Shown here one piece after another: positions 52,525 through 61,177 of a DNA stretch of 64,000 nt. The position numbers and the translations under genes were made by a program. The stretch's first letter is position 1; the number at the start of each line of letters is the position of its first letter. The notes below the pieces were generated by a model, which saw only the letters and a list, made by a program, of their open reading frames with translations, did no database searches and was not told the DNA's origin. Origin of the DNA: an uncultured Clostridia bacterium (GTDB lineage Bacteria > Bacillota > Clostridia > Christensenellales > Borkfalkiaceae); contig CAKQWM010000004.1 of NCBI GenBank assembly GCA_934278995.1, forward strand, positions 62,001-126,000. Direction: 5' to 3'.

Positions 52525-53169
52525 TTAAAACCCGCGCGAATCGAAAACGTAAATCGTTTTTTCGCTCGGCATATCGTATTTATCCGCTTCAAGGTCTTTG
52601 CAATAAACGACCTTTTTGAAAAAAGCAACGAATTCTTTCTCGTCGGCAATATCGACGGTACATCTTTTAGTTTTATAATGCATGGGAACGACGACTTTCG
52701 CGTCAATAAAATCGACGTATTTTTCAGCCGTTAGGGCGTCAATCGTATAATTGCCTCCTACGGGAACGAATAACACGTCCGTTTTGCCGATTTTTTCGGC
52801 TGATTTAACCGAAAAATCTTCCCCGAAATCGCCTAAGTGAGTAAAAGTTATCCCGTCGATCGTAAATTTGTAAATCATATTTACGCCGCGTTTTTTACCG
52901 AAGCAGTCGTCGTGATAAGACGGAATAACGTTCAAATTTATTCTTTCAAAAGGCTTCGGAACCTTCGGCGATTCGGCGTCAGCCAAAGTCATTTTATAAG
53001 TAAAATCAACTCCGCTTACCGCGTTATGATCGAAATGGTCGTGCGAAGAAAGAACATAATCCGCCTTAATCCGTTTTAACGGATATCCGATTCCCGAAAA
53101 CGGATCGGTTACGACCGAAACGCTTCCCTCTATCAAAAAGCAGGAATGCCCGAGATAAGTTATTTTCAT
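52525..53169 (-). CDS. Metallo-beta-lactamase-fold hydrolase (UPF0173-like)
   Basis: This 214-residue protein starts MKITYLGHSCFLIEG and has SSHDHFDHN (metal-binding HxHxDH) near 41-49. GDFGEDF carries the next Asp, and PMHYKTKRCTVD the last His. It matches the YtkL/UPF0173 type, whose substrate is unknown. RBS GGAGGCGG. The Rho-like gene begins 9 nt after its stop. Confidence 0.9.
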   Translation of the reverse strand: MKITYLGHSCFLIEGSVSVVTDPFSGIGYPLKRIKADYVLSSHDHFDHNAVSGVDFTYKMTLADAESPKVPKPFERINLNVIPSYHDDCFGKKRGVNMIYKFTIDGITFTHLGDFGEDFSVKSAEKIGKTDVLFVPVGGNYTIDALTAEKYVDFIDAKVVVPMHYKTKRCTVDIADEKEFVAFFKKVVYCKDLEADKYDMPSEKTIYVFDSRGF

Positions 53170-53309
53170 ATTCCGCCGCCTCCGTATTCTTTTTCTACAT
53201 TATATCACGTTTATAGAAAATTATCAACTTAAATTTGAATGAATTTCAAATTTTGAACGAATATTTTGAAGAATATACAGCGCAAACCGAATTAAAGTTT
53301 AGCGCCGTA

Positions 53310-54185
53310 TTATAGTTTGGCGCCGTAAAATTTATCGCATAAAAACTTTGCGTAAATTTTAGCGACGTTTATACCCGTAACTTCGGTAAATCCTTTAAAA
53401 AAGGCGTTGCTGTTGACTTCGCAAACGTAAAGTTTTTCCCCGTCAGAAATGATATCCACACCGCAATAGTCAAGATCGAGCGTTTTTGAAACCTTTTCGG
53501 AAAGATTTTTGAGTTCGTCGTTTAATATTGCGGTTTTTCCTTTACCGCCGAGTTCTATATTAGAACGAAAATCGTTTTCGTTTACCCTCTCCATTACGCC
53601 GACGGCTTTTTTGCCGATGACGATGACGCGGTAATCTCTTCCTCCGCCGCCGATAAATTTTTGGTATAAATGCGGACGACTTTTCAATTCCGATCTGAGC
53701 GTTACGAGCGCTTTTAAGTCTTTTGCGAGATAAACGCTTTTTCCCATAGAGCCGAAAACTTCTTTTACGACGACGGGATATCCTATAGATTTTTCGACTT
53801 CCTTAAAAAACTCGTCGGCATTTTCGGAATAATTCAAAGGCGAAGCAACCGTATCGGGAAGATTTATTCCCGAATTTGCAAGCGCGATAAAAGTTTTCAT
53901 TTTATCGTCGCAAATTTCTATGGCGGTAGCCGAATTTATAAGTTTTGCGCCCGATTTTTCGAGCATGCGCGAAATATAAACGTCTTTATCGAGAAAAACG
54001 ATAAAATCGTATCGTTTTATTTCCGATTTGATTTTTCCGCCCGACACCGAAGCAATCAGGCGATCGGTTTTTAAAATATCGACTTCGACGCCGAGTAAAG
54101 TTAACTCTTTAAAAATCGAATCAATCTGATTGTCCATTGCGGGACAGGTAAAAAAACCGTTCCTCACGATTGCGCATTTTTTCAT
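53310..54185 (-). CDS. RimK-like ATP-grasp ligase
   Basis: This 291-residue ATP-grasp enzyme has an N-terminal pre-grasp domain and PVVVKEVFGSMGKSV near 135-150 (Lys for ATP and the glycine loop). HLYQKFIGGGGRDYRVIVIG, the FRSNIELGGKG loop and CGVDII...CEVNSNAFF (Asp, Glu and Asn for Mg2+) follow. The family joins an amino acid, often Glu, to a carboxylate on a protein, cofactor or peptide; the acceptor is not predictable. RBS AAAGGA. Confidence 0.9.
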   Translation of the reverse strand: MKKCAIVRNGFFTCPAMDNQIDSIFKELTLLGVEVDILKTDRLIASVSGGKIKSEIKRYDFIVFLDKDVYISRMLEKSGAKLINSATAIEICDDKMKTFIALANSGINLPDTVASPLNYSENADEFFKEVEKSIGYPVVVKEVFGSMGKSVYLAKDLKALVTLRSELKSRPHLYQKFIGGGGRDYRVIVIGKKAVGVMERVNENDFRSNIELGGKGKTAILNDELKNLSEKVSKTLDLDYCGVDIISDGEKLYVCEVNSNAFFKGFTEVTGINVAKIYAKFLCDKFYGAKL

Positions 54186-54210
54186 ATATCGAATCGTTCC
54201 TTTATCTTTT

Positions 54211-55731
54211 TTAAAAGAGATTGCTCTCCTCTTTTTTTAGGGAGTCGAAAATACTTTCGGCAACTTTAACGCCGTCAACGGCGGCGCTCGTTATACCGCC
54301 GGCGTACCCGCACCCTTCACCGCACGGATAAACGCCCGCGTGGCTGACGCTTTCAAAATTTTCCTTTCTCAAAATTCTTAACGGCGAAGAAGTTCTCGAC
54401 TCCACACCCGTCAGAACGGCGCCCGACGAAGCGAATCCTTTTATTTTTCCGTCCATGTCGCAAAGACCTTTTTTAAGACTTTCGTTAATGCTCGCAGGGA
54501 AAATTTTATCAAGGCTTACAAGGTTAAAACCCCGTCTATAGGTCGGATAAACGCCGTTTAACGACTTTGGAAGGTTACCTTTGATATAATCCTCGCACGT
54601 TTCCGAAGGCGCGGAATAATCGCTGCCTCCGAGCAAAAAAGCGCGACGCTCCAACATCCTTTGAAACTCCACGCCCGAAAGCGGATGAGAAGAAGAAAAA
54701 TCTTCTTTTTTCACTTGCGCTATAACGGCGCTGTTGGCGTTTATTTCGTTGCGGAGATAATTACTCATTCCGTTCGTAACTACCGAGAATGGCTCGCTCG
54801 TCGCAGGGATAACGACTCCACCGGGACACATACAAAAAGTAAAAACGCTTCTTTCGGACAGATGACTTACGAGTTTATAGTCGGCGGGCGGTAAGGTTTT
54901 GAATTTTTTAAACTTTCCGTAACGATCTTCGTCGATTACTTCTTGCAGTTGTTCCACCCTTAAACCCACGGCGAACTCTTTACTTTCCATAAGAACGCCT
55001 TTTTCATACAAAACGGAAAACGTATCCCTCGCGCTGTGTCCGATTGCAAGCACCAGATAGTCCGCCTGTATTTCGCATCCGCCCGCAACGACGGATTTTA
55101 TGCGGTTATCCGAAAAATTAAAATCTTCGACTTTTGTATTCGGCAAAAACTTTCCGCCTAAGGATTCGATGGCTTTTCTCAAGCCGACTACGGTAGTTTT
55201 TAATTTGTCGCTTCCGATATGAGGTTTGTTAAGATAAAGTATGTCTTCAGGCGCGCCGCAATCTACAAAATCGTTTAAAACTCTGCCTATAAGCCCGTTA
55301 TTGATACCCGTGTTTAATTTTCCGTCCGAAAACGCGCCCGCGCCGCCCTCGCCGAACTGCACGTTGGAATTTTCGTCGAGCGTCCCTCCCGTTATAAAAT
55401 TTTCGACCTTTTTCGCTCTTTCCTCAATCCTGTCGCCGCGTTCTATAATTAACGGTTTAATGCCGTGCCGACACAGATACAAGGCGCAAAACAACCCGGC
55501 GGGACCGGCACCTACGACGACGACTTTTTTATTCGTTTCTATTTTTTTATACTCTGCTTCGTCCTCTTTTTTTACGCCTATAGAGTATATTATTTTTATA
55601 TTGTTTTTGTGTCTTGCGTCGATGGATTTTTTATATATTCTCAACTCTTCTTTTTTTACGCCGAGTTTTTTCGCCGCTATATGCACGGCGGATGATTCTT
55701 CGTCGTAAGGGGTTAATTCAATAGTAATCAT
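54211..55731 (-). CDS. FAD-dependent dehydrogenase (COG2509-like)
   Basis: This 506-residue flavoprotein has a ~75-residue N-terminal domain (ITIELTPYDEES, then KKLGVKKEELRIYKKSIDAR). The dinucleotide motif VVVGAGPAGLFCALYL near 91-106 is followed by ERGDRIEERAKKVE, QFGEGGAGAFSDGKL, VLAIGHSARDTF and a final PCGEGCGYAGGITSAAVDG FAD segment. Such proteins are common and uncharacterised. The start overlaps the upstream flavoprotein stop (TTATGA), RBS AAAGGTAC. Confidence 0.9.
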   Translation of the reverse strand: MITIELTPYDEESSAVHIAAKKLGVKKEELRIYKKSIDARHKNNIKIIYSIGVKKEDEAEYKKIETNKKVVVVGAGPAGLFCALYLCRHGIKPLIIERGDRIEERAKKVENFITGGTLDENSNVQFGEGGAGAFSDGKLNTGINNGLIGRVLNDFVDCGAPEDILYLNKPHIGSDKLKTTVVGLRKAIESLGGKFLPNTKVEDFNFSDNRIKSVVAGGCEIQADYLVLAIGHSARDTFSVLYEKGVLMESKEFAVGLRVEQLQEVIDEDRYGKFKKFKTLPPADYKLVSHLSERSVFTFCMCPGGVVIPATSEPFSVVTNGMSNYLRNEINANSAVIAQVKKEDFSSSHPLSGVEFQRMLERRAFLLGGSDYSAPSETCEDYIKGNLPKSLNGVYPTYRRGFNLVSLDKIFPASINESLKKGLCDMDGKIKGFASSGAVLTGVESRTSSPLRILRKENFESVSHAGVYPCGEGCGYAGGITSAAVDGVKVAESIFDSLKKEESNLF

Positions 55732-56948
55732 AAAGTACCTTTAATCGACTTATAGGCGCACATTGCCGAAGAAAAAGCCCATTGAAGATTGTATCCTCCG
55801 CAATCGCCGTCAACGTCTAAAACTTCTCCTATAAGATATAAATTCGGGTTAAATACGCTCTGCATGGTTTCGGGCGATACGTCTTTCGTATCTATTCCGC
55901 CTTTGGTTACCTGACTGTTTGAAAACCCCGCGTTGCCTGTAATTTTAATTTTTGTATTTTTTAATACATAAACGAGTTTTTCTATCTCGACGTCGCTTAC
56001 GTCTTCGTATTTTATATCCGCAATATTCTCGCCTAAAACCTTTATCGCCGTTTTTCTTGCAATACGGCTGTGAACGAGTCCTGATAAAAAAGTTTCCGCG
56101 CCAAGTAAAGGATATTCTTTTCTTCTCGCTTTTAAACTATCTATTACGACCGAATCGTCGGTATCGGGTAAAAAATTTACGTAAACTACGGGATTTAACC
56201 CATCGACAAGACGAGAGGAAAGAAAAAACGCCGTATTACCGCTTATGCCGTTATCGGTAAACAAAATATCCCCCGTCATGGAGTCAAGAAATTTGTCACC
56301 GTCGTAAGATGATACTTTTGCATATTCCTTTACGCCTTTAAGTCCCCTTATCGCTTCTTTTTCCGTCGTAAGTTGCACGAGCGACGGATAAAGCGGGGTT
56401 AATTTATGACCGAATTTTTGAGCGAGCGAATACGACTTGCCGTCCGTGCCGAAGTGCGGCGACGATTTTCCGCCCACCGCAAGAACTACTTTTTTAGCGT
56501 AAAATCTGCCGACGGTAGAATCCACCGTAAAAACTTCGGTTTTTTCGTCAAAGGAAATGTCTTTAACCTCTGCTCCCGTTTTTGCTTTTTTCTTATTATC
56601 CGAAAACCTTAACGCGTCCAGAATAGAATTTGCTTGTTTTGACATCGGGTATAATTTGCCGTTTTCGGCGGATAAGATTATGCCTTTTTCTTTAAAAAAC
56701 TCGGCTATAAGCCCGTTATCGTAATTTTTAACGGCGTAAGACGCGAAAAAAGCATCTTTGCCGTGATAATGCGACAAGGATAAATCCAGATTAGACACGT
56801 TTCCTCTGCCGTTTCCGGTTGCGAGTATTTTTTTGCCTAAACGGTCGTTTTTTTCGAGTAATAAAAAGTCGATACCGTCTTTTATCAGCAAATTCATTGT
56901 AATAAGGCCGGAAAAACCTCCGCCAACGATTATAACGGGATAAATCAT
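55728..56948 (-). CDS. NAD(P)/FAD-dependent oxidoreductase, BaiN/HI0933 family
   Basis: This 406-residue flavoprotein starts MIYPVIIVGGGFSGL (FAD Rossmann). It has KKILATGNGRGNVSN near 48-62, the HI0933 signature, then VVLAVGGKSSPHFGTDG. The C-terminal motif is TKGGIDTKDVSPETM, followed by LYLIGEVLDVDGDCGGYNLQWAFSSA. Family members include bile-acid reductase-like BaiN and YhiN; the substrate here is not evident. The ATG at 56948 is preferred over a GTG 11 codons earlier because the dinucleotide fold begins right after it. No strong ribosome site is visible. Confidence 0.9.
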   Translation of the reverse strand: MIYPVIIVGGGFSGLITMNLLIKDGIDFLLLEKNDRLGKKILATGNGRGNVSNLDLSLSHYHGKDAFFASYAVKNYDNGLIAEFFKEKGIILSAENGKLYPMSKQANSILDALRFSDNKKKAKTGAEVKDISFDEKTEVFTVDSTVGRFYAKKVVLAVGGKSSPHFGTDGKSYSLAQKFGHKLTPLYPSLVQLTTEKEAIRGLKGVKEYAKVSSYDGDKFLDSMTGDILFTDNGISGNTAFFLSSRLVDGLNPVVYVNFLPDTDDSVVIDSLKARRKEYPLLGAETFLSGLVHSRIARKTAIKVLGENIADIKYEDVSDVEIEKLVYVLKNTKIKITGNAGFSNSQVTKGGIDTKDVSPETMQSVFNPNLYLIGEVLDVDGDCGGYNLQWAFSSAMCAYKSIKGTL

Positions 56949-57067
56949 AAAGCCGTCCGTTTTTTTATTATAGTTTAGCACAATTTTGCGAAAAACTCTA
57001 CAAATTTCTCTTTTTATTTGACTAAATAAGTATTTTAATATAAAATAATTGTCGTGAGGTGAAATTT

Positions 57068-58057
57068 ATGACTCAAATTATACAATATTATAAACAAAAC
57101 GCAACGCTGTTTAACGTTACGTTGATTGTTTTAGGCGTAGCCTTGATAGCGATTTTTCTCATCGCAATGCTGAGAAAATACGTTTTAAAAAAGCGCGAAC
57201 TGAAAAACGAGGTAGAAAAAGCGACGGAGGCTTTAGCCGTTCTTCCTCATACCGAAGCGGAAAACGATTTGTTTCTCGATCCCAAACTTAACGAAGAAAC
57301 GAAAACGGAAAACGAAGAAGCCGAGATGTTTTCGGAAGCGGAAAAAGACGAAAACGGAGAAATCCAAAGCGAAGTCGTTTTATCTACCGACGATAAAACG
57401 AACGACGAGGTTAACCCCGATACCTCTTTAAAACAGGATAAATTGCCTGACAAAAAAGACGTTGACGATAAAAAACCCGTCTATAAGCCCGAAATCGAAC
57501 AATCTTTGCTTTCTAAAAACTTAACCGAGCAGAACGATTTAACCAAAAACAGAGCGGAAAAACCGCAAATAGTCGAAAAACCGCAAATAGTTTCAAAGAC
57601 GGAAAAAATCGATGAAACCGCTCGGCAAACTCAACAAAAAAGCAAGCCTAAGTATTATCCGAAAAGAAATCAGCCGACGCAAAAAGAAACTAAGCCGACC
57701 GCCAAATATTCCGGTAAGTGGCTTATATACAACGATAACGGTAAATACGCGGCAAATTTAGTTGCCTCTAACGGCGAAGTTCTGCTCAGAACAGAATCCT
57801 ATACGGCGCTTTCGGGAATAAAAAGCGGTATAGAAACGGTTAAAAACAATATCGCAAAAGACAATTTTGCAATATCGGTTGACAAAAACGGCAACTACTT
57901 TTTCAAACTGTATTCCTCTTCCACGAGGCTTCTTTGCGTATCGGAAGGCTATTCCACCAAAGCGGTTCTGGAAAGCGCAATCGAATCGGTAAAAAGATTT
58001 TCAAAAACAGCCGTCGTAGAGATAAAAACGGAAGAAACCGATTTGCAAAAAGGCTGA
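57068..58057 (+). CDS. Membrane-anchored protein with two C-terminal DUF1508-like repeats
   Basis: This 329-residue protein has one membrane helix near residues 15-36. A ~150-residue Glu/Lys/Asp-rich, low-complexity linker with a short duplicated EKPQIV unit follows. Two YegP/DUF1508 units come next (GKWLIYNDNGKYAANLVASN and KNGNYFFKLYSSS), each followed by an SGIKSGIETVK / AVLESAIESVK helix. The DUF1508 fold often occurs in tandem; its ligand is unknown. GAGGTG lies 6 nt before the ATG at 57068. Divergent from the flavoprotein genes. Confidence 0.82.
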   Translation: MTQIIQYYKQNATLFNVTLIVLGVALIAIFLIAMLRKYVLKKRELKNEVEKATEALAVLPHTEAENDLFLDPKLNEETKTENEEAEMFSEAEKDENGEIQSEVVLSTDDKTNDEVNPDTSLKQDKLPDKKDVDDKKPVYKPEIEQSLLSKNLTEQNDLTKNRAEKPQIVEKPQIVSKTEKIDETARQTQQKSKPKYYPKRNQPTQKETKPTAKYSGKWLIYNDNGKYAANLVASNGEVLLRTESYTALSGIKSGIETVKNNIAKDNFAISVDKNGNYFFKLYSSSTRLLCVSEGYSTKAVLESAIESVKRFSKTAVVEIKTEETDLQKG

Positions 58058-58084
58058 TAAATACTTAACGACTTTAATTACGAT

Positions 58085-58112
58085 AAAAAACCCGCGTTTG
58101 CGGGTTTTTTTC
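58085..58112. terminator. Bidirectional rho-independent terminator
   Basis: AAAAAACCCGC-GTTT-GCGGGTTTTTTT: a stem with A- and T-tracts on both sides, serving the DUF1508 gene and possibly the convergent Ppx gene. Confidence 0.93.
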
Positions 58113-58182
58113 GATTATAATATATGTGATTGTCAAATATATACCGTTGTAAAATTTTACTACGCGTTTCAGCCTTGATACG

Positions 58183-59697
58183 TTATAAGATATCGAGGTT
58201 CTTTTTAAATATTCTTCTGAAATCCTGCGAAGCCGTCATCGCCTCTTTGATTTCCAGCGACGCATCCCCTTTAAGTTCGGTTTTCATGATAACGGAATCG
58301 CCTAAGATATCGCAGGAAAGACCGATAACGGAGCCTGCCATGCTTCTGTCGAGCGCTTCGGCTATTCTCAGAATTATTGCAAGTTTACGAATTACTTCGA
58401 CGTCGGCTTCGGAAATAAACTCTTTGTATCTCACGAGTTCGCTCATCGCAAAGTCGTCGTTTTTATAAATCGAGGTTACGAGCGCCGCAAGTACGATTTC
58501 ACGCTGAGAGATACCGTACAGCGAGGAATTCAGTATAATATACGCCGAGTGCTTCTGAAAATCGTAATACTTGATACTCGTACCCGAATCGTGAAGCATC
58601 GCCGCAACCTTTAAAATCCTCATGTACTGCCGCGGAAATTTATGAAGAACCCTTAACTGTTTAAAAAGTTGTATGCAAAGGTTTAAAACCTGATCGACGT
58701 GGTTTTCATTGCAGTGGTAGTACTTATCGAGCGTTTTCAGACTATACGTCAAAACGTCGGAAATAGGCTTTTCAAAGGTCGAGGGTATTGCGTAGTTGAA
58801 CATTATGCCTTCTCTTAAACCGCTGCCGGAAATCACCATTTCGGTAAAACCGCATCTGGTAAAGAAAGGTCTTACCGCGGCAAGCGCGGACGGCAATATA
58901 TCTGCTCTTGCAGAAGAAACGCCTTTTATACGCTTCTTTTTATCGAGTTCCATTCCGCAAAGTTTATTGTAAATGGTATCGAACTCTTCCGTAGAAACAC
59001 GATAATTGTGTATTATCGCGTACGGACTTTTGTGCATCATTTTGCTGATTCTTCCGAGGCTTCTGAAGGAACCGCCTACCAGAATAAGTTGGGTTTCGGG
59101 ATCGATATCTTTAAGCCAGTCGATACCCTGCAATTGCTGGTCGAAAAACTTTTCGATTTTTTCGGCTTGTTCTTCGCCCGTAAGCCCGTCGCCCGCAAAA
59201 AGTTCGGTAAGCGTTATCGCTCCGAAAGGAAGCGTGGCGAAGTTCAGAAGATTACGTCTGTTATAATATATAATTTTCGTACCGCCGCCCGACACCTCAA
59301 CGATAAGCCCTTTAGGGACGTCCATCGTGTTTATGATACCGCGATAAACGTACATGGCTTCTTCTTCGGCAGATAATACTTTAAGTTTTATACCGCAATT
59401 ATTCGCAACTTCGTCCAAAAAACTGCATTGATTTTTAGCGCGACGAACGGCTGCCGTGGCAACGGCGATAATTCTTTCTATGCCGTAAGCGTCACAAAGT
59501 TTTCTGAACATTTTTAAAGTTTTCATCGTTTCGGCGATACGTTGCGGTTTTAAAAAGCCGTCGCGCTCCATATCCTGCCCCAGTCTTACACTCTCCTTAA
59601 TCTGGTCGATAACCATAAAGTGTCCGTCGCCGAGCATTTCGACGATGACGAGCCTTGCTGAATTAGAACCCAGATCGATAATACCAATCTTTTCCAT
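58183..59697 (-). CDS. Ppx/GppA-family exopolyphosphatase with HD-type C-terminal domain
   Basis: This 504-residue enzyme has an N-terminal ASKHA fold: IIDLGSNSARLVI at 5-17, TAAVRRAKN near 94-102, VSGGGTKI near 150 and GSFRSLGR phosphate loops. The C-terminal half (~310-500) is an HD-like helical domain with AAMLHDSGTSI. It hydrolyses polyphosphate or pppGpp ends. MEKIGIIDLG is chosen as the start because AAAGGA lies before it. Confidence 0.93.
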   Translation of the reverse strand: MEKIGIIDLGSNSARLVIVEMLGDGHFMVIDQIKESVRLGQDMERDGFLKPQRIAETMKTLKMFRKLCDAYGIERIIAVATAAVRRAKNQCSFLDEVANNCGIKLKVLSAEEEAMYVYRGIINTMDVPKGLIVEVSGGGTKIIYYNRRNLLNFATLPFGAITLTELFAGDGLTGEEQAEKIEKFFDQQLQGIDWLKDIDPETQLILVGGSFRSLGRISKMMHKSPYAIIHNYRVSTEEFDTIYNKLCGMELDKKKRIKGVSSARADILPSALAAVRPFFTRCGFTEMVISGSGLREGIMFNYAIPSTFEKPISDVLTYSLKTLDKYYHCNENHVDQVLNLCIQLFKQLRVLHKFPRQYMRILKVAAMLHDSGTSIKYYDFQKHSAYIILNSSLYGISQREIVLAALVTSIYKNDDFAMSELVRYKEFISEADVEVIRKLAIILRIAEALDRSMAGSVIGLSCDILGDSVIMKTELKGDASLEIKEAMTASQDFRRIFKKNLDIL

Positions 59698-59763
59698 ACA
59701 GATAATCCTTTGCACCCGACGTTAAGTTTTTACGGGAGTTTTCAAATACTTGTTAACGGGTAA

Positions 59764-59792
59764 ATTATAACATCTTCCGACCGAAATTTCCA
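59764..59792 (-). promoter_or_regulatory. Likely promoter of the Ppx/GppA gene
   Basis: Minus-strand TGGAAA (59792-59787) and TATAAT (59769-59764) are 17 bp apart, about 65 nt ahead of the start. Confidence 0.55.
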
Positions 59793-59990
59793 CTATTATC
59801 GCAATATTTGTGCAACTTTTTAAATTTTTTAATCAATTAACGACTACAAGCGAGATTGCGAGAAAATATATTTGGATTTTTATATATTTTAATTATATTA
59901 TTCGTATATTAAAAATTTTATTCTAAGTTAAACTTATGCAAGTTGCACAATTATTACGTCACGATTAGCATACGAAAAGAAAAAACAAAA

Positions 59991-60371
59991 TTATTTTTCA
60001 TTTTTTCCGTTGCCGACCTTATCGGCAAAAAAAGCAAAAACGGAAGTCAATATCAAAAAACCTCCGAAAATTTTTTTCAATACTTCGGATCGGACGTTTT
60101 TGGCGAGTATTCCCGCCGACACGGCAAAAACGACGGCGGGCAGTATAATAAACAAAAGTCCTTTCTTTTTTACGTATCCGTTTTTAGCGTGAATAATAAC
60201 GGCGATTACCGCCATCGGTATAAAACTTACGAGGTTGACGGCTTGCGCCGAATGTTGATTTACGTTCAAAAAAATTGTAAGCGCGGGTATAAGTAAAGTA
60301 CCGCCGCCCATACCCATTCCGGCGGGAACGCCTGATAAAAAACCGCAAAGAAGATACAGAAGAAATTCTTT
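59991..60371 (-). CDS. TauE/SafE-like half-permease (downstream partner)
   Basis: This 126-residue, four-helix membrane protein corresponds to half of a TauE/SafE anion exporter. GFLSGVPAGMGMGGGTLLIPAL near 12-33 is the family's glycine-rich half-repeat. The ATG at 60371 begins MKEFLLYLL; a 14-residue extension is rejected because it would be hydrophilic and lacks support. Its partner half lies 88 nt upstream, so the two may pair to form one exporter of sulfite or another organic anion. Confidence 0.82.
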   Translation of the reverse strand, partial: KEFLLYLLCGFLSGVPAGMGMGGGTLLIPALTIFLNVNQHSAQAVNLVSFIPMAVIAVIIHAKNGYVKKKGLLFIILPAVVFAVSAGILAKNVRSEVLKKIFGGFLILTSVFAFFADKVGNGKNEK

Positions 60372-60459
60372 CATATGTACAATCCGCAAATTATTTAACG
60401 TGTGGTTACACAAATTATTTTAACGCCGAAAACGCCTGTTAACGGGCATATAGGCGGGT

Positions 60460-60840
60460 TTAAGTAAAAAACAGCAGTTTTATTCCCGCCGCGAAGATAA
60501 TAACGCTGAAAAGATATTTAAGCCATTTTTCATCGAGTTTATTGAGTAAAAACGCGCCGAGCGCGCCACCCGTCGTAAAACCTATCGTCACGGGAAGCGC
60601 CACTTTATAGTCGAAACTTCCGTTTACGATATAAACGACGGCGGATACGACGCAGACCGGCAACATTACGCAGATTGCGGTCGCGTGAGCGTTTTTACGT
60701 AAAAATCCGCAGGCGCAAACGAGCAGCGGAACTATGACCATGCCTCCTCCTCCGCCGAAAAAGCCGTTTATCGCGCCGGATAACGCGCCCGAAATTATTA
60801 AGAAAGCCACTTGTTTTTTATCGAGTTTTTTCTCCGTCAT
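60460..60840 (-). CDS. TauE/SafE-like half-permease (upstream partner)
   Basis: This 126-residue protein begins with a short basic stretch (MTEKKLDKKQ) and four helices. The half-repeat ALSGAINGFFGGGGGMVIVPLL is diagnostic, and a second segment GFTTGGALGAFLLNKLDEKWLKYLF matches the end of the repeat. Together with the 59991-60371 gene it reconstitutes the usual ~250-residue two-repeat protein. Confidence 0.84.
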   Translation of the reverse strand: MTEKKLDKKQVAFLIISGALSGAINGFFGGGGGMVIVPLLVCACGFLRKNAHATAICVMLPVCVVSAVVYIVNGSFDYKVALPVTIGFTTGGALGAFLLNKLDEKWLKYLFSVIIFAAGIKLLFFT

Positions 60841-61074
60841 AAAAGTATATTGTGAAGTTTTAAGGTAATTATCTGTAAAACTTGCATTTTACCTCGTAAA
60901 ACCGACTCTTTTTTTCGACTTATTTCAAGCCTTTTTTCAATACGGCGTTTGCGTGAAATATAAAAGCGTACCTAAAACCGGACTATTTACGCGCTGTCAT
61001 CGTACGCACGCGCGTTTTTTGCTTTATTTTCTTAATTAGTTTTCTTTATTTTCTTAATTATTCGCTTTAAAAGA

Positions 61075-61103
61075 TTGATTTTTGCTTTCAAGTATTGTAT
61101 AAT
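61075..61103 (+). promoter_or_regulatory. Promoter of the surface lipoprotein gene
   Basis: TTGATT (61075-61080) and TATAAT (61098-61103) are 17 bp apart; AAAGGTGAG and the ATG follow about 65-75 nt on. The remaining 60841-61074 sequence is T-rich with a tandem TTTATTTTCTTAATTA duplication and no gene. Confidence 0.8.
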
Positions 61104-61177
61104 TCTAAATGTTAGTCAATTGTTCGGTCAATTGTTTATTGATAGTAAAAAATTAAATTGACATATAAAGGTGAGAT

